Shown one piece after another: positions 1 through 8,472 of a stretch of 64,000 bases of DNA (position 1 is the stretch's first letter; each line of letters starts with the position of its first letter). A program made the translations under genes and the position numbers. The stretch is taken from contig JAFKAC010000047.1 in assembly GCA_025766275.1 (NCBI GenBank), positions 62,001 through 126,000 on the forward strand. The letters are read 5' to 3'. The notes beneath the pieces are model-generated. The model made no database searches and was not told the DNA's origin. It saw nothing but the letters and a program-made list of their open reading frames with translations. Source of the DNA: Lactarius indigo (taxonomy: Eukaryota; Basidiomycota; Agaricomycetes; Russulales; Russulaceae).

Positions 1-124
1 GTAAGTATCCTTCTAGCAGAACTTTGAAAGGTATTGCACATCCAGGGGTCCTTCGGAAGATTTGGGCCATGCTTACCGAAAGCAAAAACCCCTTTCCAGC
101 TTCTACCGCTTCTGCCACGTCTGG

Positions 125-606
125 TGTAACGCCGTCACGACGTTAGCTCGACTTGAGCTCGATAAGGCGACTTCGGGACTTAGCTGATCACGCCCTGGGG
201 CGTATGGCTCGAAGGCAAGTTCTAGATGTGCGCAGACACTAGGATCTTGGTAGCTCTCCCTTAAAGCGGAGACTCGAAAGGCAGGTATAGAGGAGACAAG
301 TGACGATTGAAGAAGACCAAGATGGCGTATCTTGGTCTTCACAAGACAGTTTAAATACACAAACGAGCAGGCTTAGAAGCGCTGCTATGAGTCACAGTAA
401 GTAGCGTCCAACGTATCGCGTAAGTATCTCAAACCCTAGTACTACTAGTACCAGTATCGGTGGCGTTGTCCTCAGTCAGCTATCAGTACCGTATCTCCTA
501 TCGCACTACCGTATCACCGCACGTCGTAAGTAAGTCCGTCACTAATATACCTTACCGCCGTAGTGACAACCGGTACAGTAAGGGTTCCATACGCGAGACC
601 GTAACA
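125..606 (-). repeat. 3' LTR of G1
   Basis: 482 bp, TG...CA ends, same sequence as 7371-7852. It follows the polypurine tract of the element on the minus strand. A small open frame inside it (103-360) is duplicated in the other LTR and is not considered a gene. Confidence 0.95.
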
Positions 607-619
607 TCACCCCCTTTTC
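607..619 (-). promoter_or_regulatory. Polypurine tract of G1
   Basis: GAAAAGGGGGTGA on the minus strand immediately before the 3' LTR. It is identical to the tract of G2 and is the expected plus-strand DNA primer. Confidence 0.85.
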
Positions 620-636
620 AGCGTGAGACTCCAGAC

Positions 637-3600
637 TCACCGGAAGTCCCGCGCCGTCCACGTGGACTGTTCGTCGCTGATCCTCTCGAAGACGTTAGCT
701 CTCTCCAACCGATAAATACAATCTTGCTTATCGTCCCTCGCCGTCAGGCGCATGGCCTGGAGCTGCCGAATACGGGCTGCAAGCCGCTCCTCTTCGTATG
801 CCGCCGCCCGATAGCGTGTCACTTCCGCAGTCAGGGACTCATCCCCGATGCGGTTCAGTGCGCGGTCCGTGATCTTGTCGGAGGCGAGGATGATCAAGTC
901 CTCGTGAGCGATGAAGGCGCGTCTCGCAGCCGGTAGCATCGGGTGTGCGTAGAGGGGTTTGCCGTAGAGATGGGGAGAGCCGGGGACAAGCCCCAACACA
1001 AATGGATTCGCACCTCCAACAATTTGGACATGGCTGGCGTTCATCTCTACGCCATCGGGTCCGGTGATGGGGAAGTGAATGTAATGGGGCTGTCGATTCG
1101 CCCTGAACCCTTCAGGCGCAAGGACCTGCGCAGGGTCGTCGTCGTGCGTGATGGGGGTATGAAATGCGACGCCGGGCAGTCGCACACGTCCTCGAGACAT
1201 GGCGGTTCCGTCGGTGTGGACGAGCCATGGGGTGATTCGGGGATCAGTAGGGTGGCTGTGCGTTCGAAGGAGGGGGTGTCTGACCGGGTAGTAATCCTCG
1301 TCGTCAACGTGAGCTTCGTCAGTAGGGAGCGCTGCCTGCGCTGCCGCAACTCGCTCAACCTCTTCTGCGCTAAGCGCAGTTGTTCGTCGGCCCACTCCTT
1401 CGCCACTCTCCGCCAATCCTCCGCTGCTTCTAACTCCTGTCGGGTCTTCGAGGGGGCGGTCGGCAGGGAAAATTCCCCTTGTGCCGATGAGGTCGTCACC
1501 TGGGGGGATGACCGCGATGGGCTCGCGATTGCCGTCGTCGTCTCTGAAGATGTGAGGGACGGCATGCTGCTGCTCGTCGTCGGGCTGGCGCGTCGGGTCG
1601 GGGAACCTCTGTAAGACATTAGCCCATTCTTGAGCGGTGATATGCCCCGCTCGCATGTTTGCAGGTGTGTACGGAGTGAGCTGGACCTGTTGAACCACGG
1701 TTTCTTGGTCGTCTTCGACGAGGTTGGCGGCGTCTTGTGCGACTTGGTCGAGGAGGATCGCCGTGGTGACATGTCTGAGGGGAGAAGTGGGCATAGAGGT
1801 CTGAGAAGATCGAATGTAGGAATGATACTCTCCCCCGTCGCCTTCAGGCTGGCTTTTAAGATGTCGTACGGCTGTTCGGCCCTCTTGATACTCCCTTATC
1901 GCGTCTGGAGCAAATACGTCATCCTTATCGACCCACTGATTCTCCGAGTCAGGATAACCCTTCCATTTGACGAGATACTGTAATTTCTTCTTCCTGCCGA
2001 AATGCCAGGAGTCCATGATGGCCTCGACTTCGTATTCCTCCTCGCCTTCCACAAGGTCTGGTGGTGGACGTGGGAAGTTCTCGCCGTGAAAGGTTGTGCG
2101 CTTGTACGGCGTGAGAAGGTCTATGTGAAACACCGGATGGATGCTCCACTGCGTGGGAAGTTCGAGACGATAGTTATAGGGGGACATCACCTGGACCACC
2201 TTAAACGGTCCGTGGCGTCGCGCCGCCAATTTTGCCGTGGGCTGATTGGTTCGTAAGTGCCTTCCTTCCAGCCACACTTGGTCGCCGACTTGATAGCGTG
2301 GGGTGTCCTTGTGTCGAATCCAGCTATCCTGTGCCTTTTTGATAAGGTCTTGGGCGAGTTGGCGTGCCTCTTTCAGCTGTGTTAGTCTAGTGATCGCATT
2401 TGGAATTGGGGATGGCTTATCGGTCCAATCAGCCGTTGGATTGTACCCCATCAAGAGCATGAACGGTGATTGTTTCGTATGTTCATGGGGCCAATTGTTG
2501 TGCGCGAATTCTGCTATGGGGAGATACGCCGCCCAATTATCTTGACGCTCGTTGGCCCAGAAACGCAGATATTGTTCGAGCCACTGATTGGTTCGTTCAG
2601 ACTGCCCGTCTGTGCGTGGATGATAGGCTGTGGAGATATTCTGTTGGATGCCTAGTATGCGGCATACTTCTCGTGTGAATTTAGAGGTGAATCGGGGGTC
2701 ACGATCGCTGATGATTTTACGCGGCAGTCCGAATCGTTTGAATACGTGATTTACGTACAAAATGGCGGTCCCTTCGGCCGTGATTTCTTCGTTGCATGGG
2801 ATGAATATGGACGCCTTACTACAGTCGTGGTCAGTGATCGTTAGGATGCTATCATATGACTGGGAGGCTGGTAGTTTGGTGATAAAGTCTAGCGCGATGG
2901 TGTGAAACGGAGGAGCATCTGTGATGGCGGTGATTGGGTGTAGTGGGGCACGAGTTGGTCTGGTGTTAACTTTATTCCGCTGGCAGTCAGCACATCCCGT
3001 GACGTATTCATACACGTCTCGGCGGATACTTGGCCACCAGTGGTGTCGTTCCACAATCCGTTGCGTCCTACTTATGCCTGGGTGTCCATGTATCGGTGGA
3101 TCATGATGGTCTTGTATGATTGCCCGATACGTCGTCATAGGTCCTGTGATTACCAATCGCCCATCCTTATACCATTCTCCTTCTATCTTTTTGAGGCGAT
3201 GGGCGTCGATCCAGGTTTTGATTATGGCAGGGTCCTGCCGTCGCCTCGGTTGTTGCATCATGGGATGTATTTCCAGCGTACGTGCGGCATTAGCGACTCG
3301 TATGAATAATTCCGGGGGGAGGACAACCACACCTTGGTTATCTTCCTCGCCTTGATCGTAATCTGGTCGTCTTGATAGCGCGTCTGCTCTGCCGTTGTTC
3401 TTCCCTTTGATGTGATGGATTTCGAAATCGTATTCCATCAATTCAAGCACTTCCCGGGCGACTCTACGACTGATCTTCTGTGGTGTCTTCCAATATTGCA
3501 GGTTTAGGTGGTCCGAGAATATTTTAATCTTGTGTGGGGATCCCGCAAGTAGAGGGCGCCAATGCCGAAGAGCTTTTACGATGGCGAGGAGTTCTAAGTC

Positions 3601-5448
3601 GTAAATATCGTAGTTGCGTTCTGCTTCGCTCAGCGTCGCAGAGTAGTATCCTATTGGGTGCTTGCGCCCGTCATGTTTCTTTTGTAGGAGTACTGCACCT
3701 ACCGCGAATCCGGAAGCGTCGACTTCTAGCTCAAACTGTTCTTGTAAGTTTGGGTGCGCCAGTACTGGTTCTTCGGTAACGAGGCGTTTGAGTGTCTTGA
3801 ATGCACGGTCCTCCTCTTCTGTCCATCGCCATTCAGTGTCTTTCCTTGTGAGTCGGTTTAGTGGTCGGGCGTGCGTGGCAAAACCTCGGATGAATAAGCG
3901 GTAAAAGTTGCAGAAGCCCAAAAAAGATCGTACGTCCCTGACTTTTGTTGGTGTTGGCCAGTCTTGGATGCCGCGAACTTTTACCGGGTCCATGCGAGTT
4001 ACCCCCTTTTCAAGGATTACCCCCAGGTAATCCATCCGAGGTTGGTGGAAGAGGCATTTTTTGAGTTTGAAGTACAAGTCATGTTCCCGGGCCACGCGAA
4101 GGACATCCGTGACTGCGGCAATATGGTCGTCGGAGGAGTGGCCTTCGCGTGTCGCGATGCCGATGTCGTCCATGTATACCCGAATGACCGTGCCGCAGAG
4201 TTCATGCTTGGCGATCGTGTCACGGTAAATATGGTTCATCATCGTTTGAAAGGTCGCGGGCGAGTTTGTAAGGCCGAAAAACATGACCGTTGGCTCGAAG
4301 AGACCGAATTTGGTCTTGAAGGCCGCTTTTTCCTGGTCTCCGTCTCTGATGCGAATGTTGTTATATCCCCAACGGATATCAAGCTTGGTGTATATGTATG
4401 CGTTACTGAGGTCGTAAATGAGATCTTGAATGAGAGGAAGGGGGTATTGGTTGCGTATGGTGTGGGAATTGATTACCCGGTAATCCTGTACTGGGCGTAG
4501 TTTTCCGTCCTTCTTTTTAACAAAGAAGAAAGACGAGGCGTACGGTGAAATGGAGGGGCGTAGATATCCTTGTTTGAGTTTTTCGTCTAGAAATTCTTTC
4601 AGTTTACCCTCCTCTTCTTGTGTTAATGGGTATATTTTGCAGTCTATTGCCGACGGGGTATTTGGTTTGAAATCAATGGCGTGGTCCCACGGTCTAGCGG
4701 GCGGGAAGCGTTGAGATGCTTCTTCGCTGAAGAGCTTCTGGAATTCTCTGTATACTGCCGGCAGCTCTACTGTCGGTTCCTCCTTTTTTGCTTGAATAGC
4801 CAGTTCGGTGGATGTTGTGGCGTACAGGCGCACATCTTCTTCGTTTAGGGTCTCGACTATTTCCTCCTTTTGTTCATTAGTAAGAGCCGCAGCGATAGTA
4901 ATTTCGTGATGATGACTGTCCTGCGTGCTTATCACGACCGGCATGACTTCTTCGTGTATCACTGCGTCGCGCCAATTGATGGTGGGTTCATAGGTGGCCA
5001 GCCATGGATATCCCAATACGATTTCTTCCGTTCCGAGGTCTGTTACGAGGAATCGCATTGTCCTGTGATATTTTTTGGCGTATACATCGAGATCGGTGAA
5101 ATGAGTGATGGACCCAGCTTTGTTTTCTGTTTGGTCGATGTTCCAAATCTTCCTTGGTTTGTCCAATGGTTGCGTACCAATACCCATCTTCGTCAGAAAG
5201 TTCGGGTGTATGAAGTTGTCAGTGGCTCCTGAGTCCACTAATGCTTTTATGTCGGCCATTCGGTAATTCGTGCGTATCGAGACTGGAATTCGAAGAGAAC
5301 GAAAGCGTGTCATGATTACGGAATTACAATTTAGAGCCCTCACCCAGGCCGATGGGTTCAGGCGCTTCGAAAATCCTCTCTCCCCCATAAGTCCTGCAAT
5401 ATCAGGTCTTTTACTTCGTCCGGCGCATTTGCTACTCCTGTGAGCCAC
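637..5448 (-). CDS. pol: G1 Pol polyprotein with chromodomain and C-terminal extension
   Basis: Polyprotein of about 1,600 residues, expected as a Gag-Pol fusion through a -1 shift, since the frame overlaps gag by 91 bases. In order: a linker with a conserved NPSAW peptide, aspartic protease with DSGAT at residues 72-76, reverse transcriptase with YMDD near 424, RNase H, an HHCC zinc finger, the integrase DDE core (D in ALDFITK, D in SDRDPRF, E in DGQSER), and a chromodomain near 1130-1185. About 410 further residues follow that match no domain I know but are conserved in G2 (for example NPFVLGLVPGSPHLYGKPLY). The chromodomain is expected to target integration to marked chromatin. No stop or frameshift interrupts it. 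The ATG at 5448 is probably not a real start. Confidence 0.93.
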   Translation of the reverse strand: MAHRSSKCAGRSKRPDIAGLMGERGFSKRLNPSAWVRALNCNSVIMTRFRSLRIPVSIRTNYRMADIKALVDSGATDNFIHPNFLTKMGIGTQPLDKPRKIWNIDQTENKAGSITHFTDLDVYAKKYHRTMRFLVTDLGTEEIVLGYPWLATYEPTINWRDAVIHEEVMPVVISTQDSHHHEITIAAALTNEQKEEIVETLNEEDVRLYATTSTELAIQAKKEEPTVELPAVYREFQKLFSEEASQRFPPARPWDHAIDFKPNTPSAIDCKIYPLTQEEEGKLKEFLDEKLKQGYLRPSISPYASSFFFVKKKDGKLRPVQDYRVINSHTIRNQYPLPLIQDLIYDLSNAYIYTKLDIRWGYNNIRIRDGDQEKAAFKTKFGLFEPTVMFFGLTNSPATFQTMMNHIYRDTIAKHELCGTVIRVYMDDIGIATREGHSSDDHIAAVTDVLRVAREHDLYFKLKKCLFHQPRMDYLGVILEKGVTRMDPVKVRGIQDWPTPTKVRDVRSFLGFCNFYRLFIRGFATHARPLNRLTRKDTEWRWTEEEDRAFKTLKRLVTEEPVLAHPNLQEQFELEVDASGFAVGAVLLQKKHDGRKHPIGYYSATLSEAERNYDIYDLELLAIVKALRHWRPLLAGSPHKIKIFSDHLNLQYWKTPQKISRRVAREVLELMEYDFEIHHIKGKNNGRADALSRRPDYDQGEEDNQGVVVLPPELFIRVANAARTLEIHPMMQQPRRRQDPAIIKTWIDAHRLKKIEGEWYKDGRLVITGPMTTYRAIIQDHHDPPIHGHPGISRTQRIVERHHWWPSIRRDVYEYVTGCADCQRNKVNTRPTRAPLHPITAITDAPPFHTIALDFITKLPASQSYDSILTITDHDCSKASIFIPCNEEITAEGTAILYVNHVFKRFGLPRKIISDRDPRFTSKFTREVCRILGIQQNISTAYHPRTDGQSERTNQWLEQYLRFWANERQDNWAAYLPIAEFAHNNWPHEHTKQSPFMLLMGYNPTADWTDKPSPIPNAITRLTQLKEARQLAQDLIKKAQDSWIRHKDTPRYQVGDQVWLEGRHLRTNQPTAKLAARRHGPFKVVQVMSPYNYRLELPTQWSIHPVFHIDLLTPYKRTTFHGENFPRPPPDLVEGEEEYEVEAIMDSWHFGRKKKLQYLVKWKGYPDSENQWVDKDDVFAPDAIREYQEGRTAVRHLKSQPEGDGGEYHSYIRSSQTSMPTSPLRHVTTAILLDQVAQDAANLVEDDQETVVQQVQLTPYTPANMRAGHITAQEWANVLQRFPDPTRQPDDEQQHAVPHIFRDDDGNREPIAVIPPGDDLIGTRGIFPADRPLEDPTGVRSSGGLAESGEGVGRRTTALSAEEVERVAAAQAALPTDEAHVDDEDYYPVRHPLLRTHSHPTDPRITPWLVHTDGTAMSRGRVRLPGVAFHTPITHDDDPAQVLAPEGFRANRQPHYIHFPITGPDGVEMNASHVQIVGGANPFVLGLVPGSPHLYGKPLYAHPMLPAARRAFIAHEDLIILASDKITDRALNRIGDESLTAEVTRYRAAAYEEERLAARIRQLQAMRLTARDDKQDCIYRLERANVFERISDEQSTWTARDFR

Positions 5449-7349
5449 TCCTTTGCCCGTTCTTCCGCAGTTTTGCTAGTTGCGGCGGCTTGTTTTTGAG
5501 CCGGCGCCGTTTCTTGTGCGTAGTAGTCTGTATCGGCGGCTCGAATAGTGGAAGGTCCGGCGCCTTGCGGCTGCCATTGTCGCGGCTGTCTGGGATGGGG
5601 GCAGTTTCGTGAAAGATGACCCGGGGCATTGCAATTATAACACAATACTGTCCTTAGGTCTCGTCGCGACCCCCCTCTTCCTCGCCCCCTTACTCCGGGT
5701 CCTCCTCTTGGCGGAAAGGGAGGTGAGCTTGTATAGGGCGGCTTACCGTAGTCGATTTCTTCTGATCCTGCCAGCCTCGCCTTTGCCCGATCCGCGGAGG
5801 TATCCATCGCCCAGGGGTTTGCGAGGTTCTGGGGGACAGTCCATCCGGCATTGCCCACCTTCTTTGGTTTGGGGTCTTTATATTCGTCTACTCGGGCGCG
5901 GATGTGAATGTAGTTTCGTTGTCGACGGAGTGTTGCCCGCTTCCATTCGTCGAACGTTTCTGGCTCGTCTAGATCGTACGTTTTTTCATACAGCTTCTTG
6001 GGTAGTCCCTTGGTGAACAGGTCGATTGTTTGAGGGTCGTTCAGGCGATACCCCGCTTTTCTAGCAGCTTCTTCAAACTCATTGACGTATTTGTCGATAT
6101 CTCCGTCGACCATCTTGAGTCCTTTCCTTAGAAGCGCTTGAGCTTGTTCTCGTTCGAGGGTATTGACGAACCTTTGATTAAAACCTTCCGCCACCGCGTT
6201 CCATAGATCTCGTGTATGCTGATCGATTCCTCTTTGTATTTGTCGGTTGAGCCACTTGAGGTACGAAAGTACCCATTCGCTGACGGATACTCCTTTTATG
6301 TAGGATAGGAATAGGAGGCTTCGTCGATAGTCGTTGCGCATGACGGAGGTGTCGAGATTCATTCCCCAATATACATGCCATTGCGTGAGGAATGAGTCCA
6401 CTTTAGTGCGATCTCCGTCGAAAATAGTGGGAGGTTCACCGGTTAATTTCTCATGTCCGGGTCCTCCTCCTCCGCCGCCACCTCCTCCTCCGCCGCCTCC
6501 TCCTCCTGGGGGTCCTCCTTCTGGCGGGTTGTTTGGGAGGTCAGGTGGATTTCCTCTTCTGTCTGGTCGTCGGGGGAAGTCGTCCCCTGGTGGTCCTCCC
6601 CATCCTGGTGGGGGGTCCAGCGGCACTCCTCGTCTCCCTCCATCCCCTGATGGGGGGTCTCCTTGATCGGGTCCGATAGCCCGAAAGATTGCTGCGTCGT
6701 CTGCGGTCATGCGGTGCCCCGTTTCAGGGTTAATAGGCATGAGGTTCTGTTGTGATTCCTGTCTGATTGCCGCAGCGGCCTCTTGCGCCGCTTGCTCCCT
6801 AATGGTTATAATTTCTTCGACCGTCATGGTGGCGGTTGCCATCTCTGTCGCGGGCAATCGTACGTGAATGACTTCGGGCTGCTCTGAAATGCGTAGAGAC
6901 TCAGCTCGTTGGATGGTATACTGTTCAATAGGTCCGACACTCGCGGGTCGGTCCTCTTCGCTTTGCTCGTCTTCTTCGGTTTCTTCGCTAACTGCTTCTC
7001 CAGTAGAATGCTCTCGTAGTTGACCGTCAATGGGCCCCCAGTCGGCTCGTGAGTTGAGTTCTCGTGCGTCGATGTCGCACTGGTACTGTCTTCCTGCTGG
7101 CCTGATGACGTCCCAGCGGTGGTCTATGGGGTTCCACGTAACTTCTACCCAGCACAAATGGTCAAAGTTGAACTCAACGGGTCTAAACCTCGTAGGTCCG
7201 TTGAACTCTACGAAGTATCCGGTTTCGTCTCCTCGATCTCTCCACCTAGCTGCTCCTAGGAATCGGGTTGGTACGTTGCGATCTCCTCTTCGGTCCAGAT
7301 GGTAAGGACGAAAGTTCGTCCACTGGTCTCTAGTGTTGACAGTCGCCAC
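5358..7349 (-). CDS. gag: G1 Gag with AUG-less N-terminal extension
   Basis: Structural protein of the retroelement particle, about 663 residues if it starts at the GTG at 7349. Residues 1-110 form a Trp/Arg/Asp-rich domain conserved in G2. The first ATG on the RNA is the in-frame Met170 (6842). A Gly/Pro-rich stretch with a long Gly run lies near residues 225-300, the capsid-like retrotransposon Gag domain near 305-480, and one CX2CX4HX4C zinc knuckle near 571-586. The GTG is chosen because the G1/G2 reading frame is conserved from there but shifts just upstream through a 1-base indel, and because it has A at -3 and G at +4. The frame itself continues open a little further into the LTR. Pol overlaps the 3' end in the -1 frame. 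Alternative: a spliced leader supplies an ATG. Confidence 0.85.
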   Translation of the reverse strand: MATVNTRDQWTNFRPYHLDRRGDRNVPTRFLGAARWRDRGDETGYFVEFNGPTRFRPVEFNFDHLCWVEVTWNPIDHRWDVIRPAGRQYQCDIDARELNSRADWGPIDGQLREHSTGEAVSEETEEDEQSEEDRPASVGPIEQYTIQRAESLRISEQPEVIHVRLPATEMATATMTVEEIITIREQAAQEAAAAIRQESQQNLMPINPETGHRMTADDAAIFRAIGPDQGDPPSGDGGRRGVPLDPPPGWGGPPGDDFPRRPDRRGNPPDLPNNPPEGGPPGGGGGGGGGGGGGGGPGHEKLTGEPPTIFDGDRTKVDSFLTQWHVYWGMNLDTSVMRNDYRRSLLFLSYIKGVSVSEWVLSYLKWLNRQIQRGIDQHTRDLWNAVAEGFNQRFVNTLEREQAQALLRKGLKMVDGDIDKYVNEFEEAARKAGYRLNDPQTIDLFTKGLPKKLYEKTYDLDEPETFDEWKRATLRRQRNYIHIRARVDEYKDPKPKKVGNAGWTVPQNLANPWAMDTSADRAKARLAGSEEIDYGKPPYTSSPPFPPRGGPGVRGRGRGGSRRDLRTVLCYNCNAPGHLSRNCPHPRQPRQWQPQGAGPSTIRAADTDYYAQETAPAQKQAAATSKTAEERAKEWLTGVANAPDEVKDLILQDLWGREDFRSA

Positions 7350-7357
7350 GATGAGGG

Positions 7358-7368
7358 ATCTTGGTCTT
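7358..7368 (-). promoter_or_regulatory. Primer-binding site of G1 (self-priming type)
   Basis: Two bases inside the 5' LTR the minus strand reads AAGACCAAGAT, the exact reverse complement of the 11 bases at 7569-7559 inferred to form the mRNA 5' end. This is the arrangement known from Tf1/sushi-type elements, where the folded mRNA end primes reverse transcription instead of a tRNA. I did not recognise a tRNA 3'-end complement here. Confidence 0.7.
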
Positions 7369-7370
7369 AA

Positions 7371-7852
7371 TGTAACGCCGTCACGACGTTAGCTCGACTT
7401 GAGCTCGATAAGGCGACTTCGGGACTTAGCTGATCACGCCCTGGGGCGTATGGCTCGAAGGCAAGTTCTAGATGTGCGCAGACACTAGGATCTTGGTAGC
7501 TCTCCCTTAAAGCGGAGACTCGAAAGGCAGGTATAGAGGAGACAAGTGACGATTGAAGAAGACCAAGATGGCGTATCTTGGTCTTCACAAGACAGTTTAA
7601 ATACACAAACGAGCAGGCTTAGAAGCGCTGCTATGAGTCACAGTAAGTAGCGTCCAACGTATCGCGTAAGTATCTCAAACCCTAGTACTACTAGTACCAG
7701 TATCGGTGGCGTTGTCCTCAGTCAGCTATCAGTACCGTATCTCCTATCGCACTACCGTATCACCGCACGTCGTAAGTAAGTCCGTCACTAATATACCTTA
7801 CCGCCGTAGTGACAACCGGTACAGTAAGGGTTCCATACGCGAGACCGTAACA
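7371..7852 (-). repeat. 5' LTR of G1
   Basis: 482 bp, same sequence as 125-606. On the minus strand it holds a TATA-like box (7596-7603), then, 26 bases on, the 11-base segment at 7569-7559 that is complementary to the primer-binding site. This segment is also the right arm of a perfect 11-bp inverted repeat with a 5-base loop (7559-7569 with 7575-7585). Confidence 0.95.
7596..7603 (-). promoter_or_regulatory. TATA-like box of G1, inferred start at 7569
   Basis: TATTTAAA on the minus strand. The inferred RNA start at 7569 is 26 bases downstream. The same spacing (26-28 bases) to the primer-complementary segment is found in G2, G3 and G4, which is the reason for the call. No transcript data were available. 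Confidence 0.6.
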
Positions 7853-7857
7853 TCTGG

Positions 7858-8472
7858 AAACTGAGAGGGGCTCAAAAAAGTGACATGTTTTTTCTGATAC
7901 GTGGCTCCCACCGCCAGCCAGGCTTACGACACGCCAGTGCGATAAGGTGGAGATGGAAAAGGGTATAGGAAAGGAACAGCAGAAGGGTAGGCAGGAATGA
8001 AAAAAAATGAGGACGTGAACGCTGACAGGCACGAAGGAAGGAGCGATGAGCTGGCGTAGAAGTTTTGTTAAGGAGCCAGAGCGAGACGACACACTGTCGT
8101 GCTGCTGTGGAATCAAGTGTGGGATTAAAGCTGAAGCTGAAGTGATACTAGAAAAATCCATATGGAAGGGCGACGTGGAGCAAGAATGTGGAGGGGGCGA
8201 CACAAGAACGAATGCTACCATGCATGGCTCAAATGAAGTGATCCGAGAATCTGCCGGGTAGATGATAGGAACCTTTTGACGAGAACTACGTGGCTGCCAC
8301 CAACAACGCTGATGTGGAGATTCAATGATGTGTATGTGAGGGATGGGCCTTTGAGGCACCACGCTGGTGGGGGAGGAGGTATATAGTGCGGGGTGTCTGT
8401 CAACGCAAACTCTGCGAATCCCACTTTTCTCAGGCTGAAAACCAGGCACTTTTATTTTGCTCTCACCTTGCT
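7858..8472. other. Non-coding region upstream of the helicase gene
   Basis: No gene seen. A purine-rich segment at 7941-8105 is clearly similar to 16344-16511, which lies upstream of the truncated paralogue. A possible TATA-like TATATAG occurs near 8381-8387, about 90 bases before the start codon of the helicase gene. Confidence 0.5.

Larger units (their letters stand above)
125..7852 (-). mobile_element. Complete Ty3/gypsy chromodomain retrotransposon G1
   Basis: A complete LTR retrotransposon read on the minus strand: 5' LTR (7371-7852), primer-binding site, gag, pol in the -1 frame, polypurine tract and 3' LTR (125-606). It is bounded by a perfect 5-bp target duplication TCTGG (120-124 and 7853-7857). 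LTR ends are TG...CA. I compared the two 482-bp LTRs base by base and saw no difference, and both long frames are open, so the insertion looks recent and possibly competent. The order protease, reverse transcriptase, RNase H, integrase, chromodomain places it among chromoviruses (Ty3/gypsy). Its closest relative in the window is G2. The flanks (1-119 and from 7858) contain nothing I recognise. Confidence 0.96.

Noticed and set aside
6334..6666. Proline-rich plus-strand frame
   Set aside because: Antisense of the Gly-rich part of G1 Gag.
7367..7606. Open frame of 79-85 codons found twice (also 103-360)
   Set aside because: It is present twice only because it lies in the two LTRs of G1. It spans the inferred promoter and RNA start, so it is not a gene.
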